Part shown: piece by piece, positions 23,788 to 35,759 of the stretch
How the letters are laid out: each line of letters begins with the position of its first letter
How positions within the stretch are numbered: the stretch's first letter is position 1
NCBI GenBank assembly: GCA_022432975.1
Contig: CM039510.1
Location: 31,217,023 to 31,281,022 of the forward strand
Direction: 5' to 3'
Source: Begonia masoniana
Taxonomy: Eukaryota > Streptophyta > Magnoliopsida > Cucurbitales > Begoniaceae
Length of the DNA: 64,000 bases
Program-made: the position numbers and the translations under genes
The notes under the pieces: generated by a model
The model's database searches: none
The model's input: only the letters and a program-made list of their open reading frames with translations
Told to the model about the DNA's origin: nothing

Positions 23788-26484
23788 GCTGTTTGGTCAA
23801 CTTCTAATCACTCTTACTCACCTTGCCTAAGAAATAATCTCGTAACACTAGCCTCGACACTTCTATGATCTCTCTCACCCTTCGGGTCTTCATAGTTCTC
23901 TATATCTCCAAAGCTTTCAATCCATCTAACTTTGCACTTTGTAAGTTAATTACTCATACATCCATCGACTTCAACCTAACCCTTCGTCACCTAGACCTTC
24001 GAATTTCATTTAACTTAACTCCAACTCTAGTTTGTCCCTCAAGCTAAATTCATTCAATTTCTAACTCTTAAAATTTCGTGACAAAAATTCGTACTTAATC
24101 ACTTCAAACATTTAAAGCTTCTTCGATTCAATAACACTAAGGACCTGATACTTAGATCTCTCATCATAATCCTCTGTTTCGAACTCCTCTTTACACTACT
24201 ATCTACTTTCCAAATTATCAATCTCATTTTCTATACCTACTTACCTTGCGTAACTATAGCATTTCCTTAGCCACTCTAATGCCATTCCTTTATACAGAAC
24301 CTTTGTTACTTAAATCTTTCCCTTTATGCTCTCAAGGTATCCTCTAAGTCTCTACTATTTTGTCCAATATGCTCGTTTTATACAACTCTTACCTCGGTCA
24401 TCATCAATCACTAATGAATTCTTAAATCTAAACAAATTCGTTAAACCATTTACCCAACACCTTATGGGCGCTTAAACAATTCAACATTACCTATGAATCG
24501 GAACTTTCCTATACCTCTTGTTCTAACTTCACATTCAAGCTCGTTTGCACAGTCTTCGTGCAAATTTCTCTTCCTTTCATCCAATATGCTCCAAATTTCA
24601 CAACCTCCACTACTTGACTCATAACTCAACCTTCCCTTTAATCTAATTAATTTTTTTCTCACTTATCTCAATGACACTATTTGAAGCCCAAATATCAACG
24701 TAACCAGCCATTTTATCTTACATCCCATAGTCCTTATTTTCCTTAAGTTGCGACCTCATTCGTTTACTTAAGCTTATTTACTTTAACCTTAGCCGTTCCC
24801 AAAATCATTGGCTTCAACTTCGTTATATAGGTTGGCCCCTTTTAGATTCCAAATTTAATCTTATTCCTAATGTACTTGATAACTCACCAATCCCTTGATT
24901 CGCAAGACTTCACATTCGGGCTTAACTCCACATCCAAATCCTTTATTTAATTTAACAATGTCCTATACTCATTCTTAATATCCCACATGGACTTCCTCAA
25001 AAGTTACTAACTAGCCTATTATCCTTCATTCCTTCTAGTCAGGTTCTAAATATTCTCTTTGGCTTCTTCACGATGATTTATCTAAAGATTTTCTTGTTAG
25101 CAAACTTGTTGTAAATTGATTTACAATCTTAATCCTAATCTTCTAAAATTCTCAAATCTTGTCCTTCTATTTTCCCAAAAAAAAACTTAGAAGCATCCTT
25201 TACCTGGAATGGAACTAAGCATGCCATGGCTCATACCGCAAGCCCTATCTATTCTCATGTCTCCAGGCAAATACCAAAGTGATTGAGTTCACTTCCTTAA
25301 ACTCTCACATGTATCAGTCTTCTCTTAATCCCTTATAGGCCAAACTTTCTAATTCACCTAATTTGATCTCATTCTCCAGATTTCCTCAATTTCTACTTAG
25401 GTGCTAAATTTTGACTGGCCTACAGCTTTAACCACCTATTGAGTAATGACTATTTCTATATTCCCAAAGTTCTAAACTTCTCCCCCAACTTCACGCTCTA
25501 TCGTTCGATCACTCATACGCACTTCGAGTCCCACTTAATTAGTCATCACCCAAACTCTCCAGTCAATTCTTTTCCCAAAAAAATTTGGAAATGACACTTC
25601 ATTACGATCTACCTCTCGGGTCCTTTAAACACTAAAGTTCCTACTTCCATCTTGGAGGTAAGTCACAGATTCCTTATCAACTTTAGACTTACTACTTATC
25701 TCTTATCTTTCTAAACCAAAAGTTCGAAATCAACTACTCGTTACTTTTCTAATTGATGCTCACTCTGTCGAACCACTATTACGCCTAACTTTGAACTATA
25801 CCTCAAATCATGACCTTTACTTTAGGGTGTTAAATTCCTCTCAAATTAACTGACACATCTAAATCTCTAGATTAACTCTAACTCTCATCTACTTGCCCCA
25901 TAATCTCCGAACAACACGCACTCATGACTTGACGTGCCTATTACTTACAGATCGCTCTTAGCTTAACTTAGTTTTTCTCCCCTATCGTGTTGGTCGTAAA
26001 CCTCACACATTAAAGAGAGAAACAAATCTCCCCTTTATCGACTAACCTTCTAAGGTGGTACCTATCTCCTAGCAAACGTCTAATCCTTATAACTTAAATA
26101 CCACCTTACATAAGATTCCCTATTCTCTAAAGTCTCTAAATTTGTTAACCTACCAACTGCACCTCAATATTTTTGTTCTCTTCACTGATATTTACTCAGT
26201 CAAATGCTCCTATTCGACAATTCACCTAAGATAGACTTTTGGTTATTACCTTCATTTAAATACTTAGGGGATTCGTCAAACCGTTAGATCTCTTAAGTCG
26301 TATCCCTCCAACGGTAATAAATTCTAAGTATGTGCACACTTGCACAATTATCCCAGGTTATTCATCTCATTACGTAACTTTCTCTATTCACAATCCTCCT
26401 TCTTTCTAATATACAAAAGTTACGTTTTAAACCCCTACTCTAATTACACTTCTTCTCCAACGCTCCTTATCTTATTAATCGTCA
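23788..26484. other. Interior of the gag-only element, unrecognised
   Basis: About 2.7 kb is rich in CTT, ACTT and TCTAA on the plus strand, with no long open frame on either strand. No RT, RNase H, integrase or host gene motif was seen. Because the flanking LTRs remain closely similar, age alone does not easily explain why pol would be unreadable here while gag fragments survive. Confidence 0.5.
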
Positions 26485-26922
26485 CTATATGAATATACCA
26501 GGAATAACTGATGGTTGAGCGGTTCCTTCATCCTCGATCAAGGTATACATCCTCGGAGGACAACACGGTGGTATCTTATTCCGTCCTAGACAATCTCTGG
26601 CCTTGTGCCCCACCTTGTCGCACCGAAAACATCGACCGGAATGCAACTTGCACTCCCCTCCATGACACTTCTTACACATTTGGCATTGAGGGAACTGCAC
26701 AAGCCTTCGTGTAAGTTTCTCATCTACCACGCTAATTAAATCCTCACCAACTCTTTTTATGCCCCTATCTGGTAGCTGCTCCTCCTCTACCTCAAAAACT
26801 CGCACCTGATCTATAAATTGGCTAATCGGATCCACTCGGAGTTGACTAGGTGCCTCGGCATTTCTCGTTCCTAGACACAATACAAACAAAAGACAAAAAC
26901 AATATAAACATCTATGAATCAA
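26485..26922 (-). pseudogene. gag C-terminus with zinc knuckles
   Basis: The frame of about 145 codons holds CQMCKKCHGGEC followed by a CCHC knuckle, CFRCDKVGHKARDC, then a TAQPSVIPGIFI segment. That segment matches the PSVIAGTI segment ahead of the protease in the neighbouring Tekay-like elements. No gag core upstream and no D-S/T-G-A protease site downstream are seen. The first residues of the frame are hydrophobic and probably not original gag. It is a relic or a minimal nucleocapsid-like product. Confidence 0.65.
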
Positions 26923-27017
26923 ACTTAAAATTAAATACTTACAGTCGATGGAGAGTCCTCGTGATGCGGTGTGTTTTTGGCAGGCATATCACAGAACTCG
27001 CTTTTAAAACTCCGTCT

Positions 27018-27029
27018 CTCTGATACCAT
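27018..27029 (-). other. Primer binding site of the gag-only element
   Basis: The complement TCTCTGATACCA reads TGGTATCAGAGA on the minus strand, just inside the 5' LTR end at 27033. This points to initiator methionine tRNA priming. Confidence 0.8.
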
Positions 27030-27032
27030 AAC

Positions 27033-29440
27033 TGTGACGACCCCAACCCGATCAGGGCCGCCACGGACTTGCGTGACATAACCATTACCTAAGCCCTCGT
27101 ATTTTCTCGAAATTAACTTTTTCATTTTTACTTAACACTTTAAAAGAAAACGGACTTAGACAATTGACCCACCTCTAACAACCTGGAGGGACTAACTTTG
27201 ACTTAAACATTAAACATTTGAGCGTAAAACATTTCGACTTTTAAAACATTTAAAACTAGACTAAAACCATTAATGACTTAAACCAATTGACAATTAAAGT
27301 AAGATCAATTAAAACAAAACGCTCATACGTCGATCATCAAAACACGACACTAATATTACCTATAATTTCGAAAGACTCAAGAAAACAAACTGCGTGGATC
27401 GCTCTAAAAATCGAGCACATCCTTACCTGTTTGAAAATAACCCAAACAGTTCCAGTATATTTCTAAAATTAAGAATCCACATTCTAAACATTCTACTTCC
27501 ACTACATGTACATCATCACTTGACTTTTCATACATTTTTTCTATCAAAACATTTAATCCATACACTTAAACCTTTTCATACTTTCAAAAACAAAACCTAC
27601 ACGTAGACCTACTAACCAACAAAACTAACTCACATCAATTGCTACCAAAACAGTTCGGGGCACACCATCGGATCGTCAAGCCAAGCCAAAACACACCCCG
27701 TCGCCACGAGCACCATCTGTCGACCACCTGTTCTTTGTCATCAAGAGAAACTCTCGCTTTCGCACCTGTCACCTACATCATGCAACATATACATTAAGCC
27801 TAATGCTTAGTAAGAGAATGCACTAAACATAACATTGATATATATGCATGACATTATTAAAACAGTTTCGTTTCATTTCGTAAAACCTTTTTCTTGTCCC
27901 GTGAAAAACATTCATTTAGTCCCGTGAGAAACATTCATTTAGTCCCGTGAGAAACATACAGTCAGGCCCGTGAGAAGCATACACGTGAGAATCATACAAC
28001 ATTCCCGTGAGAAACATACATCATTCCCGTGAGAAACATACATCATTCACGTGAGAAACATACATCATTCACTTGATCGTTCTTTACTTCAACGTTTCAC
28101 ATATCATCTTTAAATCATTATCGTTCAATTCATCGTGAAAACATGCTCGTAAATAGTTCGTATGCACCTTTTATAAAACATGATGCATGAGGAGTTCACA
28201 TATGACATATTCATAAACATACATAGACATGCTTTAATCACTACGAACCTATCAAACAACTATTAACTAATAACCTAGGCTACCCGACACTTCAAGATCC
28301 CACAATCAGAAAATCATCATCTAAACAGAAAAACCTAACGTTGACATGATGTAGGGCCTTAAGGGCCGGAAACTTAACATCCACTTACCTGGCGTCCGTA
28401 GCAAGCCGTGCACCGTCCAAAAGCCGTGTCCACCTAAGGCATTTCATAAATAAAGGACATTAAAATCGATCATAAATAAACGAATCTCAAACTTAAACTA
28501 AGCTCCAAGCTAAAGCAATTTCTCCTAAAACTTTTATTTTCTCCATTCGGGCATTTCATCGAGCACGTGGTGCTCACAATTTACTTAACCTCCATTAATG
28601 GTTTTCCAATAATCTCCAATATTCAAACTTTAACCTAAATCCACCAATAATCATCAATTCATTTAATCTACCTAAATAACGACAAGTGTATTCACTAATA
28701 AGCATAAAAGCATAATATCATCAATTTCTAACTAAAACTTAATTAAACGGCCACTAATTTGGGTTCTGTAAAAACCGACCCGAAACTTCAAACGCGCGTA
28801 ACTTTTGCGTCGGTTATCGGAATCGAACGATTCCAGCGGCCACGTACTCCTCTAATAACCTTTTTTAATCTTCCAAAAGGAATTTTAAAACAAACGACTG
28901 TAACTAGGTCAATTATTGCAAAACCCGATTCTGCCCTTTTTCAGAAAATTCCCCTTTTTCGATTTTTCATCAAATTCCACTCATTTCCTCCTCAATCGAC
29001 CACATATACCCTCAATTAGAATAATTTAACCCAAAATCGAAGCTACACTCACCAAAACTGAAGTGCCCTAAATCGGGCTTCACTAATTTTCGCCCAAATT
29101 GGGCATTCCACGGCCAAGCAATTATTGCCAGCCTACTACCCAACAATCTCAAGCCAAAATCGCCCGAAAACGGCCGGCGATCGGAGCTCAATCGAGCTCG
29201 CCACCCACGGCCATAAACCGAACCGAAAACAGAGGAGAAAACCGAGCTTACCGCCGGTTCGTGCGCGGAGACAGGCCGAAAACCGCACGTCGCCGTCGTC
29301 TGGCCGGAGAGGGTCAGAAGTCGCCGGCGTTCGTCGATCGTCGCCTCCCTCGTCGCCTCTGTTCTTCGCTCGCGGAGCTCGGGCTCGAGCTCAAACAACA
29401 GAATGGCCTTCGGGCCATTCTGTTGTTTTATGTTATTATT

Positions 29441-29481
<41 letters not shown>

Positions 29482-29731
29482 TAAAACAATAATAAAACTA
29501 ACCATTAATTAATCCTCATTTATCGTGTTTCCGACCATTTCGAATTTCATTAAATCTCATTATTAAATTGTAACCCACGGCTTACTTTCACTGGAAGTGC
29601 CCGAATCTAAATTAATTAACCAATTAGGTTAACCAAATTTATTCACTTTTCTTTTAAATTACTTAAAACAATTATTTATTAAATAATTACCTTATCATTT
29701 TATTTTTCTCTCAAAAATCCCGGGCGTTACA
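27033..29731 (-). repeat. 5' LTR of the gag-only element
   Basis: It is 2699 bp. It lacks the large 23-bp array of its partner but keeps the smaller block at 27896-28072. A perfect hairpin with 16-bp arms and a TTCG loop lies at 29393-29428, and the partner LTR retains only one arm. Confidence 0.9.
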
Positions 29732-29736
29732 CTCTC

Positions 29737-30528
29737 TGTTGTTGTTGCTGAGGCTGTGCTTTAGGTTGCCAGCCCTTATTCCTGATCTGGGGGTGAATCT
29801 CTCGAAAGAAGCCCTTAGATGGCTCCCTCGGTTTGACAGAATCTCGGTCAACTGCCTCAATCGCAAGCGCCCTGGCTACAATCTCGTCATAGGATACATT
29901 CCGTACCCCTAATATAGTAAGGCGCATCCGAAACTGCTGGCTAAGTCCTTGTCCTCGTTAACGCTGACCTGACGTGGCGCAAATCAGGACAGTGCTTCAA
30001 ACTTCCTTACGTACTCGGCAATAGAACCAACCTGCCGCAACTGCATAAATTCAACCATCTTGGCCTCTCATACGGTATGGCTGAAATACTTGTCATAAAA
30101 CAACTCTTTGAATCTCTCCCAGCTCATAATAGTCACGTCCGTGGTAGCTTTGATGGAATCCCACCAAAACCGAGCATCTAACGCCAGGTGGTAAGTCACC
30201 AACGCCACCTTTTCTCCGTCTTCGATGCTGGCATTGGCCAACATATCCTCCATAGTACGAATCCACTCCTCGGCTGAAGCGGGATCCGTAGATTGTCCAT
30301 TAAATATATGAGGTTGGAGCTTCTGGAATCTCTCCATCCCTTATTGCCAGGAGTCGCCGCCTCACGAGCTCTAACGCCCTCGCGGTCAATTAAGGTGCCC
30401 AGTTGTTGAGACTGTCTCTCCATCTGTTGAGCCTGTCGCTCCATATGTTGAGACTGCTGGGCAATAAAATCTTTGAGGGTATCTATCGTATCATCTCGGT
30501 CGTCTCGGTCGTTTCCTCGACGCACCAT
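29737..30528 (-). pseudogene. Tekay-like element 1 gag, N-terminal part
   Basis: It starts MVRRGNDRDDRDDTIDTLKD, with a glutamine-rich coiled segment (QHMERQAQQMERQSQQL). After a frameshift near 30340 comes the retrotransposon gag core (MERFQKLQPHIFNGQS ... RFWWDSIKATTDV ... ELFYDKYFSHTV). A further break near 30070-29930 precedes VRNVSYDEIVARALAIE. The gene is cut at the CTCTC duplication by the gag-only element and resumes at 20579. Confidence 0.88.
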
Positions 30529-30680
30529 TTTTATAAATAGCTCCTATAAAAGTTAAATGCAAACATCTCTAAGAAATTGAAATCAAAGAAAACCATAAAC
30601 GTACTTACAGTTGATGAAGAATGTCCGCGTAGTGGCTGTGCAGTCGAGCAGTCTACAGAACCGATTTTAAAACCCGGGGG

Positions 30681-30691
30681 CTCTGATACCA
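30681..30691 (-). other. Primer binding site of Tekay-like element 1
   Basis: The complement CTCTGATACCA, read as TGGTATCAGAG on the minus strand, lies next to the 5' LTR end at 30697. Confidence 0.8.
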
Positions 30692-30696
30692 TAAAT

Positions 30697-33179
30697 TGTG
30701 ACGACCCTAACACTATACCCAATTTGCCGTACTATATATATTTTTTATCTTTATATCCTAAATAAATCTCGTACGTGTGAGCGGAATTAAAACATTTTAA
30801 ATCGGAATCGGAATTTGTTTAGAAAATAGGTTTGAACAAATCTTAAAACAAATTAAATAAAAGATTAAAACCATTAAAATTATTAACTAATTAAAATAAA
30901 ACTAATTAAAACTAATTTAATCATCGGCAGAGGCTTCGAGGGCATAAGGGACAATTTGTCCCAGCGATCGCTCGGCAACTTCTCTGGAAAATCTAGAGAA
31001 GTTAACAATCAGGGGGAGAACGATCGCCCCTCTGGCGATCGTTCGGCAGCCCCTCTGGGATCGCTTCCCAGAGGGCTCACCCACCCCCCCCCCCCCCTCC
31101 CTCTCCCCCCCCTTCTCTCTTCCTTCTCACTTCCTGCATAACACTTCGAAACACACACTAAAAATTAAACACTCCCCAATATTTCTTTCATCAATTGCCT
31201 CAAACATCTCATAATTTCATCTATTTCTCATTTCACCAATCACTCTAAAAACAAACGTCTCTAAACACATTTAAATCATAACCCAATTTCATATAAACAA
31301 TTTGCGTGGATACGTTTAAAACCTAGACAAATCCTCCTGTTTTGAAAATCAAACAACAGATTATAAAAATCAATTTCCAAAACATTTCAAACATAATACG
31401 TAAATCTATCCAGACCCAAACAACCTAAAGTGTATCTATACAGCCATTAACCCAAAATATCACCAAAACTCTCAAAACATCTAACCATGAGTCCCACAGG
31501 TCAAAATGAGCCTCGACTGCGCCAACGCACTCCCGCGACCATCCTTCGTGAACCGCATCACTCCTCAGGTGGAGGGACCTCGTCCTCACCTATGTCGAAG
31601 TCACCTGCACCATACAGACACCTATGAGATAAAAATCTCAGCAAATTCTCATAAATGTAAATGCATGCTATGCATATGAGTTCAGAAATCATGCAGCATT
31701 TTCTTTATCTTTACTCTGTGGGTGTCACCGAGATCTCAGCCTCCTAACCGGAGAGAGCACATCCAGCGGTCGGACTACTCTTTCCAACTAGAAGATGGGG
31801 GTACACGCTTACAACGCGTACAGCCGTGCCTGAGCCCCATCTCGCGTGACCTATAACTGTATGAGTATGTGTTAAATGTGGTATTGTGATAGACCCATTC
31901 GTGCCTACACAATAGATCAATAGCCCCTCTCCAGGCCGCATTACCATTTTCTTTAAAACATCGTGCGGAAATTTATTTTCTATGTTCTTTCAAAGCACGT
32001 GATGCATGAACAGTTCAATATGACATAAAGTAAACATACATGATTTGTACCATCAAGACAATAAAGCAATTAAAAGCATAACCTATACAGAACTAATCCT
32101 AACTACCCAACCAAAACAATTTAAACATACGTATCTCCAGAATTCCTCGAGACGACTTCGAAGTACGGTGTAGGCCAATCGACCAAAGAAGATCACGAGA
32201 ACTTACCTCGTGCACGCTGCAATCCAAGCTCCATCCACGAGCGTTGTTTACCTAAGCAATTTCACAATATTATTGTTAAAACGAGCTTAAACCGTTAAAT
32301 GTCCAAATTTAACGAAACCTTGATTAAGGACATTCCTTAAAGCTCTAATTTGATTCACTAACGCATTTTAGCGAACATTTCACATTCTATATTTCGATAC
32401 TTCAATTAACGAGCATTTTCCACAAACTCGAAAATCCTAAAACTTTAACATTCTCACAAATCAATCTAACTACGTCCAATAACGTTCAATACGTTCACTA
32501 TATCCTTAATCTCGATAAACCTATCAATCTCGAACCATAAATCACGTTTTTTACAAACCCTAAACGAAACCCTAATCGTTTTTAACTCCGTAAAATCGAA
32601 CAATAAGCTTCAAAAGCTTTAGAATCATACCTAGAGCTGCGAGAGGAGGAAGATACGTGAAGAAAACGGGACAATCGGAGAGCTTGATCGTCGGAAATGG
32701 AGGACGCGTGAGGGAATCGCCGGAGGAGAGGATTTCGCAGGGAAGAGGAGAAGTGGCGTGGAGAAGAAGAAGAAAGTGGGTTTTAATTAAAATTTAAATT
32801 GGCAATTTACTATTTTGCCCTTCCTTTGTTTTCTATTTGTTTCGTCCTTCGTTTCGTTAATTAGCTAACGATTCGGTTTCTCCAAACTCTCGTATTTCGC
32901 CAATAACTTCAGCTTATTACTAGGGTTCCATTAAAACTGTCCGTTTGCAAAACGGACCCCATTTACTATTTTTACTAAAACGTCCTTCATATTACGAGAA
33001 ACGTAATTACTCGAAATATAGCGTTATTACTCCAAAAATTCTCGTAAATTCCTTAAAATTTCTATTATTCGTTAAGATCGTAATAACACTTTTTTTTCGT
33101 AAAACGAGCTTGATTTGACATATTTACAAAAATACCATTAATACTAAAATATTAGTATTCCGTACAACCGGGTATTACA
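30697..33179 (-). repeat. 5' LTR of Tekay-like element 1
   Basis: It is 2483 bp and closely similar to 14252-16869, but has no GCGATCGATCGC-rich block. The plus-strand sequence passes straight from TTTGTCCCA to GCGATCGCTCGG near 30955-30975. Confidence 0.9.
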
Positions 33180-33184
33180 CGTCA

Positions 33185-33273
33185 CCTTCCGGTTCGCCCG
33201 CACGGACGTATTGCCATCCGGGTTCCGGTTCGTGCAGCCATCGTACACATACTTACACATCCGGGTCAACACA
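33185..33273 (-). repeat. Remaining end of Cassandra-like LTR 3
   Basis: This 89-bp piece completes the LTR interrupted at 14251. Joined, the two parts have the same length as the intact LTR 1 (377 bp). It ends at the CCCTG duplication. Confidence 0.85.
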
Positions 33274-33854
33274 CCCTGTCCACTTGAATGTAATGTAAAG
33301 TAATGTTCATGTATTTCAAAAGTTCATGCATAGCATATGCATCACTGAATTGTATGTTCTTACTGAGCTCTAGGCTAAAAGTTGAACTCCCTGTTGTAGG
33401 TACTAATCCACCGGATGAGGACTTTGTGCTTCAGGCCGACGAGTAGGTGCAGTTGGCGGGACGAGCTCGTGGGGTTGGTTACGGCAGTCAAACGCATTTT
33501 TGACCTGTGGGGTGATGTTTTGAAGTGTATATCATGGTTGTATAGTTTCGAGATCTAAGATGATGTATAGGCTTCCTGTCGATGTTTTAAAACCTCTGTT
33601 TTGATTGTTGTCTTTTGAAATATTCTGGAATAGTATGGGATCTTTTTTGTTGTGCATAGGTTGGTTTGAGTTTTAGAGCTGTCCATGCAGTTGGATTTTT
33701 GAACTTCCGTCATGTTTTCTAACACGTTTAAAATTATGTTTTGAATCGGATTTTTGGGGTTTTGAAGCATTTTGTGTCTAAAGAGGTAGGAGGAAGAAGT
33801 AGATCAGCAAACAAAGGGGTAGTCGATCGATCGGCGTAGTGTTGAGATAAAAGT

Positions 33855-34155
33855 GTTTATGTCATCCACTTTACGTCTTCCATTTTATGTCATCTATTTT
33901 ATGTCATCCGTTTTTTGTCATCCACTTTATATCATCCACTTTATGTCTTCCATTTTACGTCTTCCATTTTATGTCATTCACTCTATGTCTTCCACTTTAT
34001 GTCATCTGTTTTATGTCATCTGTTTTACGTCATCCGTTTTATGTCATCCGTTTTATGTCATCCACTTTACGTCTTCCATTTTATGTCATTCGTTTTATGT
34101 TTTCCACTTTCTGTCATCCACTCTATGTCATTCACTTCTGTCATCCACTTATGTC
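33855..34155 (+). repeat. LTR minisatellite (TTTATGTCATCCAC type)
   Basis: 15-bp units of the form TTTATGTCATCCAC with C/T variants produce three overlapping open frames with repetitive translations. It continues after the inserted fragment at about 34675-34875. The copy at 80-2360 has a different repeat at this place. Confidence 0.88.
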
Positions 34156-34157
34156 AA

Positions 34158-34419
34158 CTATGGCGAGCAATCGCCCTGTTGTTTGGGCGATTTCCCCCTT
34201 ATTAAAAAAAAATAATAATTATATATATATAATATAATATAATATAATAATAGATTTAATTTAATTGTTTAATAATTGTTTTAATTAATTATTTAAGTTT
34301 TAATTTAATTGATTTAAGTTATTTAAATAGTTATAAACATAGATTTAAATTGATTTCAATTCCAATTCGATTTTAAAAAGTTTTATTTCCGCTCAAAGGC
34401 CAGATTTAAAGTTTGTACG

Positions 34420-34464
<45 letters not shown>

Positions 34465-34670
34465 TACGGTAAAAATTAGGGTACGGGTAAGGGTCGCTAC
34501 AGTTATGGTATCAGAGCTGGCAAGCGTGCCTGGAACTGAGTACGGCTAACCGGGGAGCGCACCATCACTTACATTACCCTTTTTTTTAATTCAATATTTA
34601 TTATGACATGAAAGAGAATGAACTCTTAAGCCTCTTTGAGACAAATCCGCGAATAAGACAAGCAACTGAT
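34158..34670 (+). mobile_element. Fragment of another gypsy element: LTR end, primer site, leader
   Basis: Inserted in the minisatellite, it begins with GGCGAGCAATCGCC and an AT-rich stretch like the Tekay-like element 1 LTR read in reverse. It includes a run of 40 A at 34422-34461, ends an LTR at GGGTCGCTACA (34501), and continues into the primer site TGGTATCAGAGC (34506-34517) and a short leader. No target duplication is visible, so it is probably a recombination or gene-conversion product. Confidence 0.6.
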
Positions 34671-34996
34671 CCACTTCTGTCATCAACTTTCTGTCATCCA
34701 CTTTTTGTCATCCACTTTATGTCTTCCAGTTTACGTCATCCACTTTACGTCTTCCACTTTACGTCTTCTACTTTTATGTCTTCTAGTTTATGTCATGTCT
34801 TCCACTCTATGTCTTTCATTCTACGTATTCCATTTTATGTCTTCCATTTTATACCTTCAATTTTATGTCTTGCCATTTTAAATGTTCAAGAGTTTTAAAA
34901 AGTTGAAAAAATTTTACGCCCAAAATGTCAAAGTCCAAGTGAACGTCTGTTCCCGTCCCGTGTGCTAGCCCGGCGGGTTCGGGTCGTCACATATAT

Positions 34997-35074
34997 AATG
35001 AACAATCAAGAAGGAGGAACCAGTAAGTCACTAGCCTGCGATTAATTTGAGGAAATTTTTTTTTTTTTTGGAGC
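34997..35074. other. Spacer before assembly gap
   Basis: This sequence flanks the outer solo LTR and ends in a T run beside the gap. Nothing was recognised. Confidence 0.4.
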
Positions 35075-35174
35075 NNNNNNNNNNNNNNNNNNNNNNNNNN
35101 NNNNNNNNNNNNNNNNNNNNNNNNNNNNNNNNNNNNNNNNNNNNNNNNNNNNNNNNNNNNNNNNNNNNNNNNNN
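35075..35174. other. Assembly gap (100 N)
   Basis: Exactly 100 ambiguous bases follow a T-rich run. The round number suggests an unknown-length scaffold gap. Confidence 0.95.
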
Positions 35175-35759
35175 CTAAGAACAGTCATGTCAAGACTCCG
35201 TAGGTCAGCATCTAAAGATTGAAGATAAAGATAGGTAAGGCAAATGAAAATCAGGATAAAGTTGACTCACCGAATTGAAGAAAATTGATTTTCTTTCTTG
35301 AACAACATTTTAATGACCATAGCGCGAGAAAGAAAGACAAAGAAAACGTTTTCCATTTCCCGCAAATATAAGCAAAAGAGACACCATCAAAGGTGCGATG
35401 TACAAATAAATTATTTTGAAGAAGCTTCAGTTGAAAATTAGTATTGTGGATGTTTTTATGTATATTTCTGTTCTTCTTTTTTTATCGATTGAAATTTTTA
35501 ATGTCAGGGTCATGAATCTTCAATTTTGAACTGCGATGGCTTTTGAATAAAATGAAATGAAACCCTGCTCCAATATTGGCATCACGGGATGTTCTCTATT
35601 TTTTATCTTTAGAGAATAAAAACTTATGTTATGGCACTATAGACTGGTCATCTAGCTGTGGTTATTGAAACATATTTGTTTGCGTTATTCAAGGATTAAC
35701 AATATTGGTTTCTTTATGTGAGGATTTGTCAAATTTGCCTAACATAGGCGATATGTTTA
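35175..35759. other. Spacer, nothing recognised
   Basis: About 590 bp after the gap shows no frame or repeat that I can assign. It may belong to the copia relic that follows. Confidence 0.4.

Larger units (their letters stand above)
20585..29731 (-). mobile_element. Non-autonomous gag-only LTR retrotransposon (TR-GAG/LARD-like)
   Basis: The LTRs are 20585-23750 and 27033-29731, both starting TGTAACGCCCGGG and ending GGGGTCGTCACA on the minus strand. A perfect CTCTC duplication is at 20580-20584 and 29732-29736, inside the gag gene of Tekay-like element 1. The 3.3-kb interior has a primer site, one gag/zinc-knuckle frame and the conserved polyprotein tail next to the 3' LTR. No RT, RNase H or integrase could be recognised. 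It probably depends on a related autonomous element. Confidence 0.88.
14252..33179 (-). mobile_element. Tekay/Del-like Ty3/gypsy chromovirus, split by a nested element
   Basis: The LTRs are 14252-16869 (3') and 30697-33179 (5'). A perfect CGTCA duplication is at 14247-14251 and 33180-33184, inside Cassandra-like LTR 3. A primer site (complement CTCTGATACCA, 30681-30691) and a purine tract complement (16870-16885) are present. Gag, protease, RT, RNase H, integrase and chromodomain are all recognisable on the minus strand. The element's outer left end reads TA rather than TG, a point change. Gag is split by a 9.1-kb insertion at 20585-29731. Confidence 0.92.
13069..33273 (-). mobile_element. 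Cassandra-like TRIM tandem array, split by nested elements
   Basis: Three LTRs in reverse orientation (13069-13445, 13516-13890, and 13964-14251 joined to 33185-33273) are separated by internal pieces of only about 70 bp. The internals hold a primer site (complement GGCTCTGATACCA) and a purine tract. The whole is flanked by a perfect CCCTG duplication at 13064-13068 and 33274-33278, so it integrated as one LTR-int-LTR-int-LTR unit. Each LTR contains 5S rRNA sequence, the hallmark of Cassandra. There is no coding capacity. The third LTR was later split by the 14252-33179 element. Confidence 0.88.
33279..34991 (+). mobile_element. Right part of the outer solo LTR, family A
   Basis: It resumes TCCACTTGAATG exactly where 13068 stopped, judged against the intact copy at 990-1005. 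It carries the TTACTGAGC block near 33359 and the acceptor-like GTTGTAG at 33399, and ends GGTCGTCACA at 34991. It is followed by the TATAT duplication at 34992-34996, so this is a true solo LTR. A 0.5-kb foreign fragment sits within its minisatellite. Confidence 0.88.

Noticed and set aside
33853..34237. Three overlapping frames of about 100-120 codons with MSSTLCHPFYV-like repeats, and a similar frame at 34608-34898
   Set aside because: Direct product of the TTTATGTCATCCAC minisatellite.
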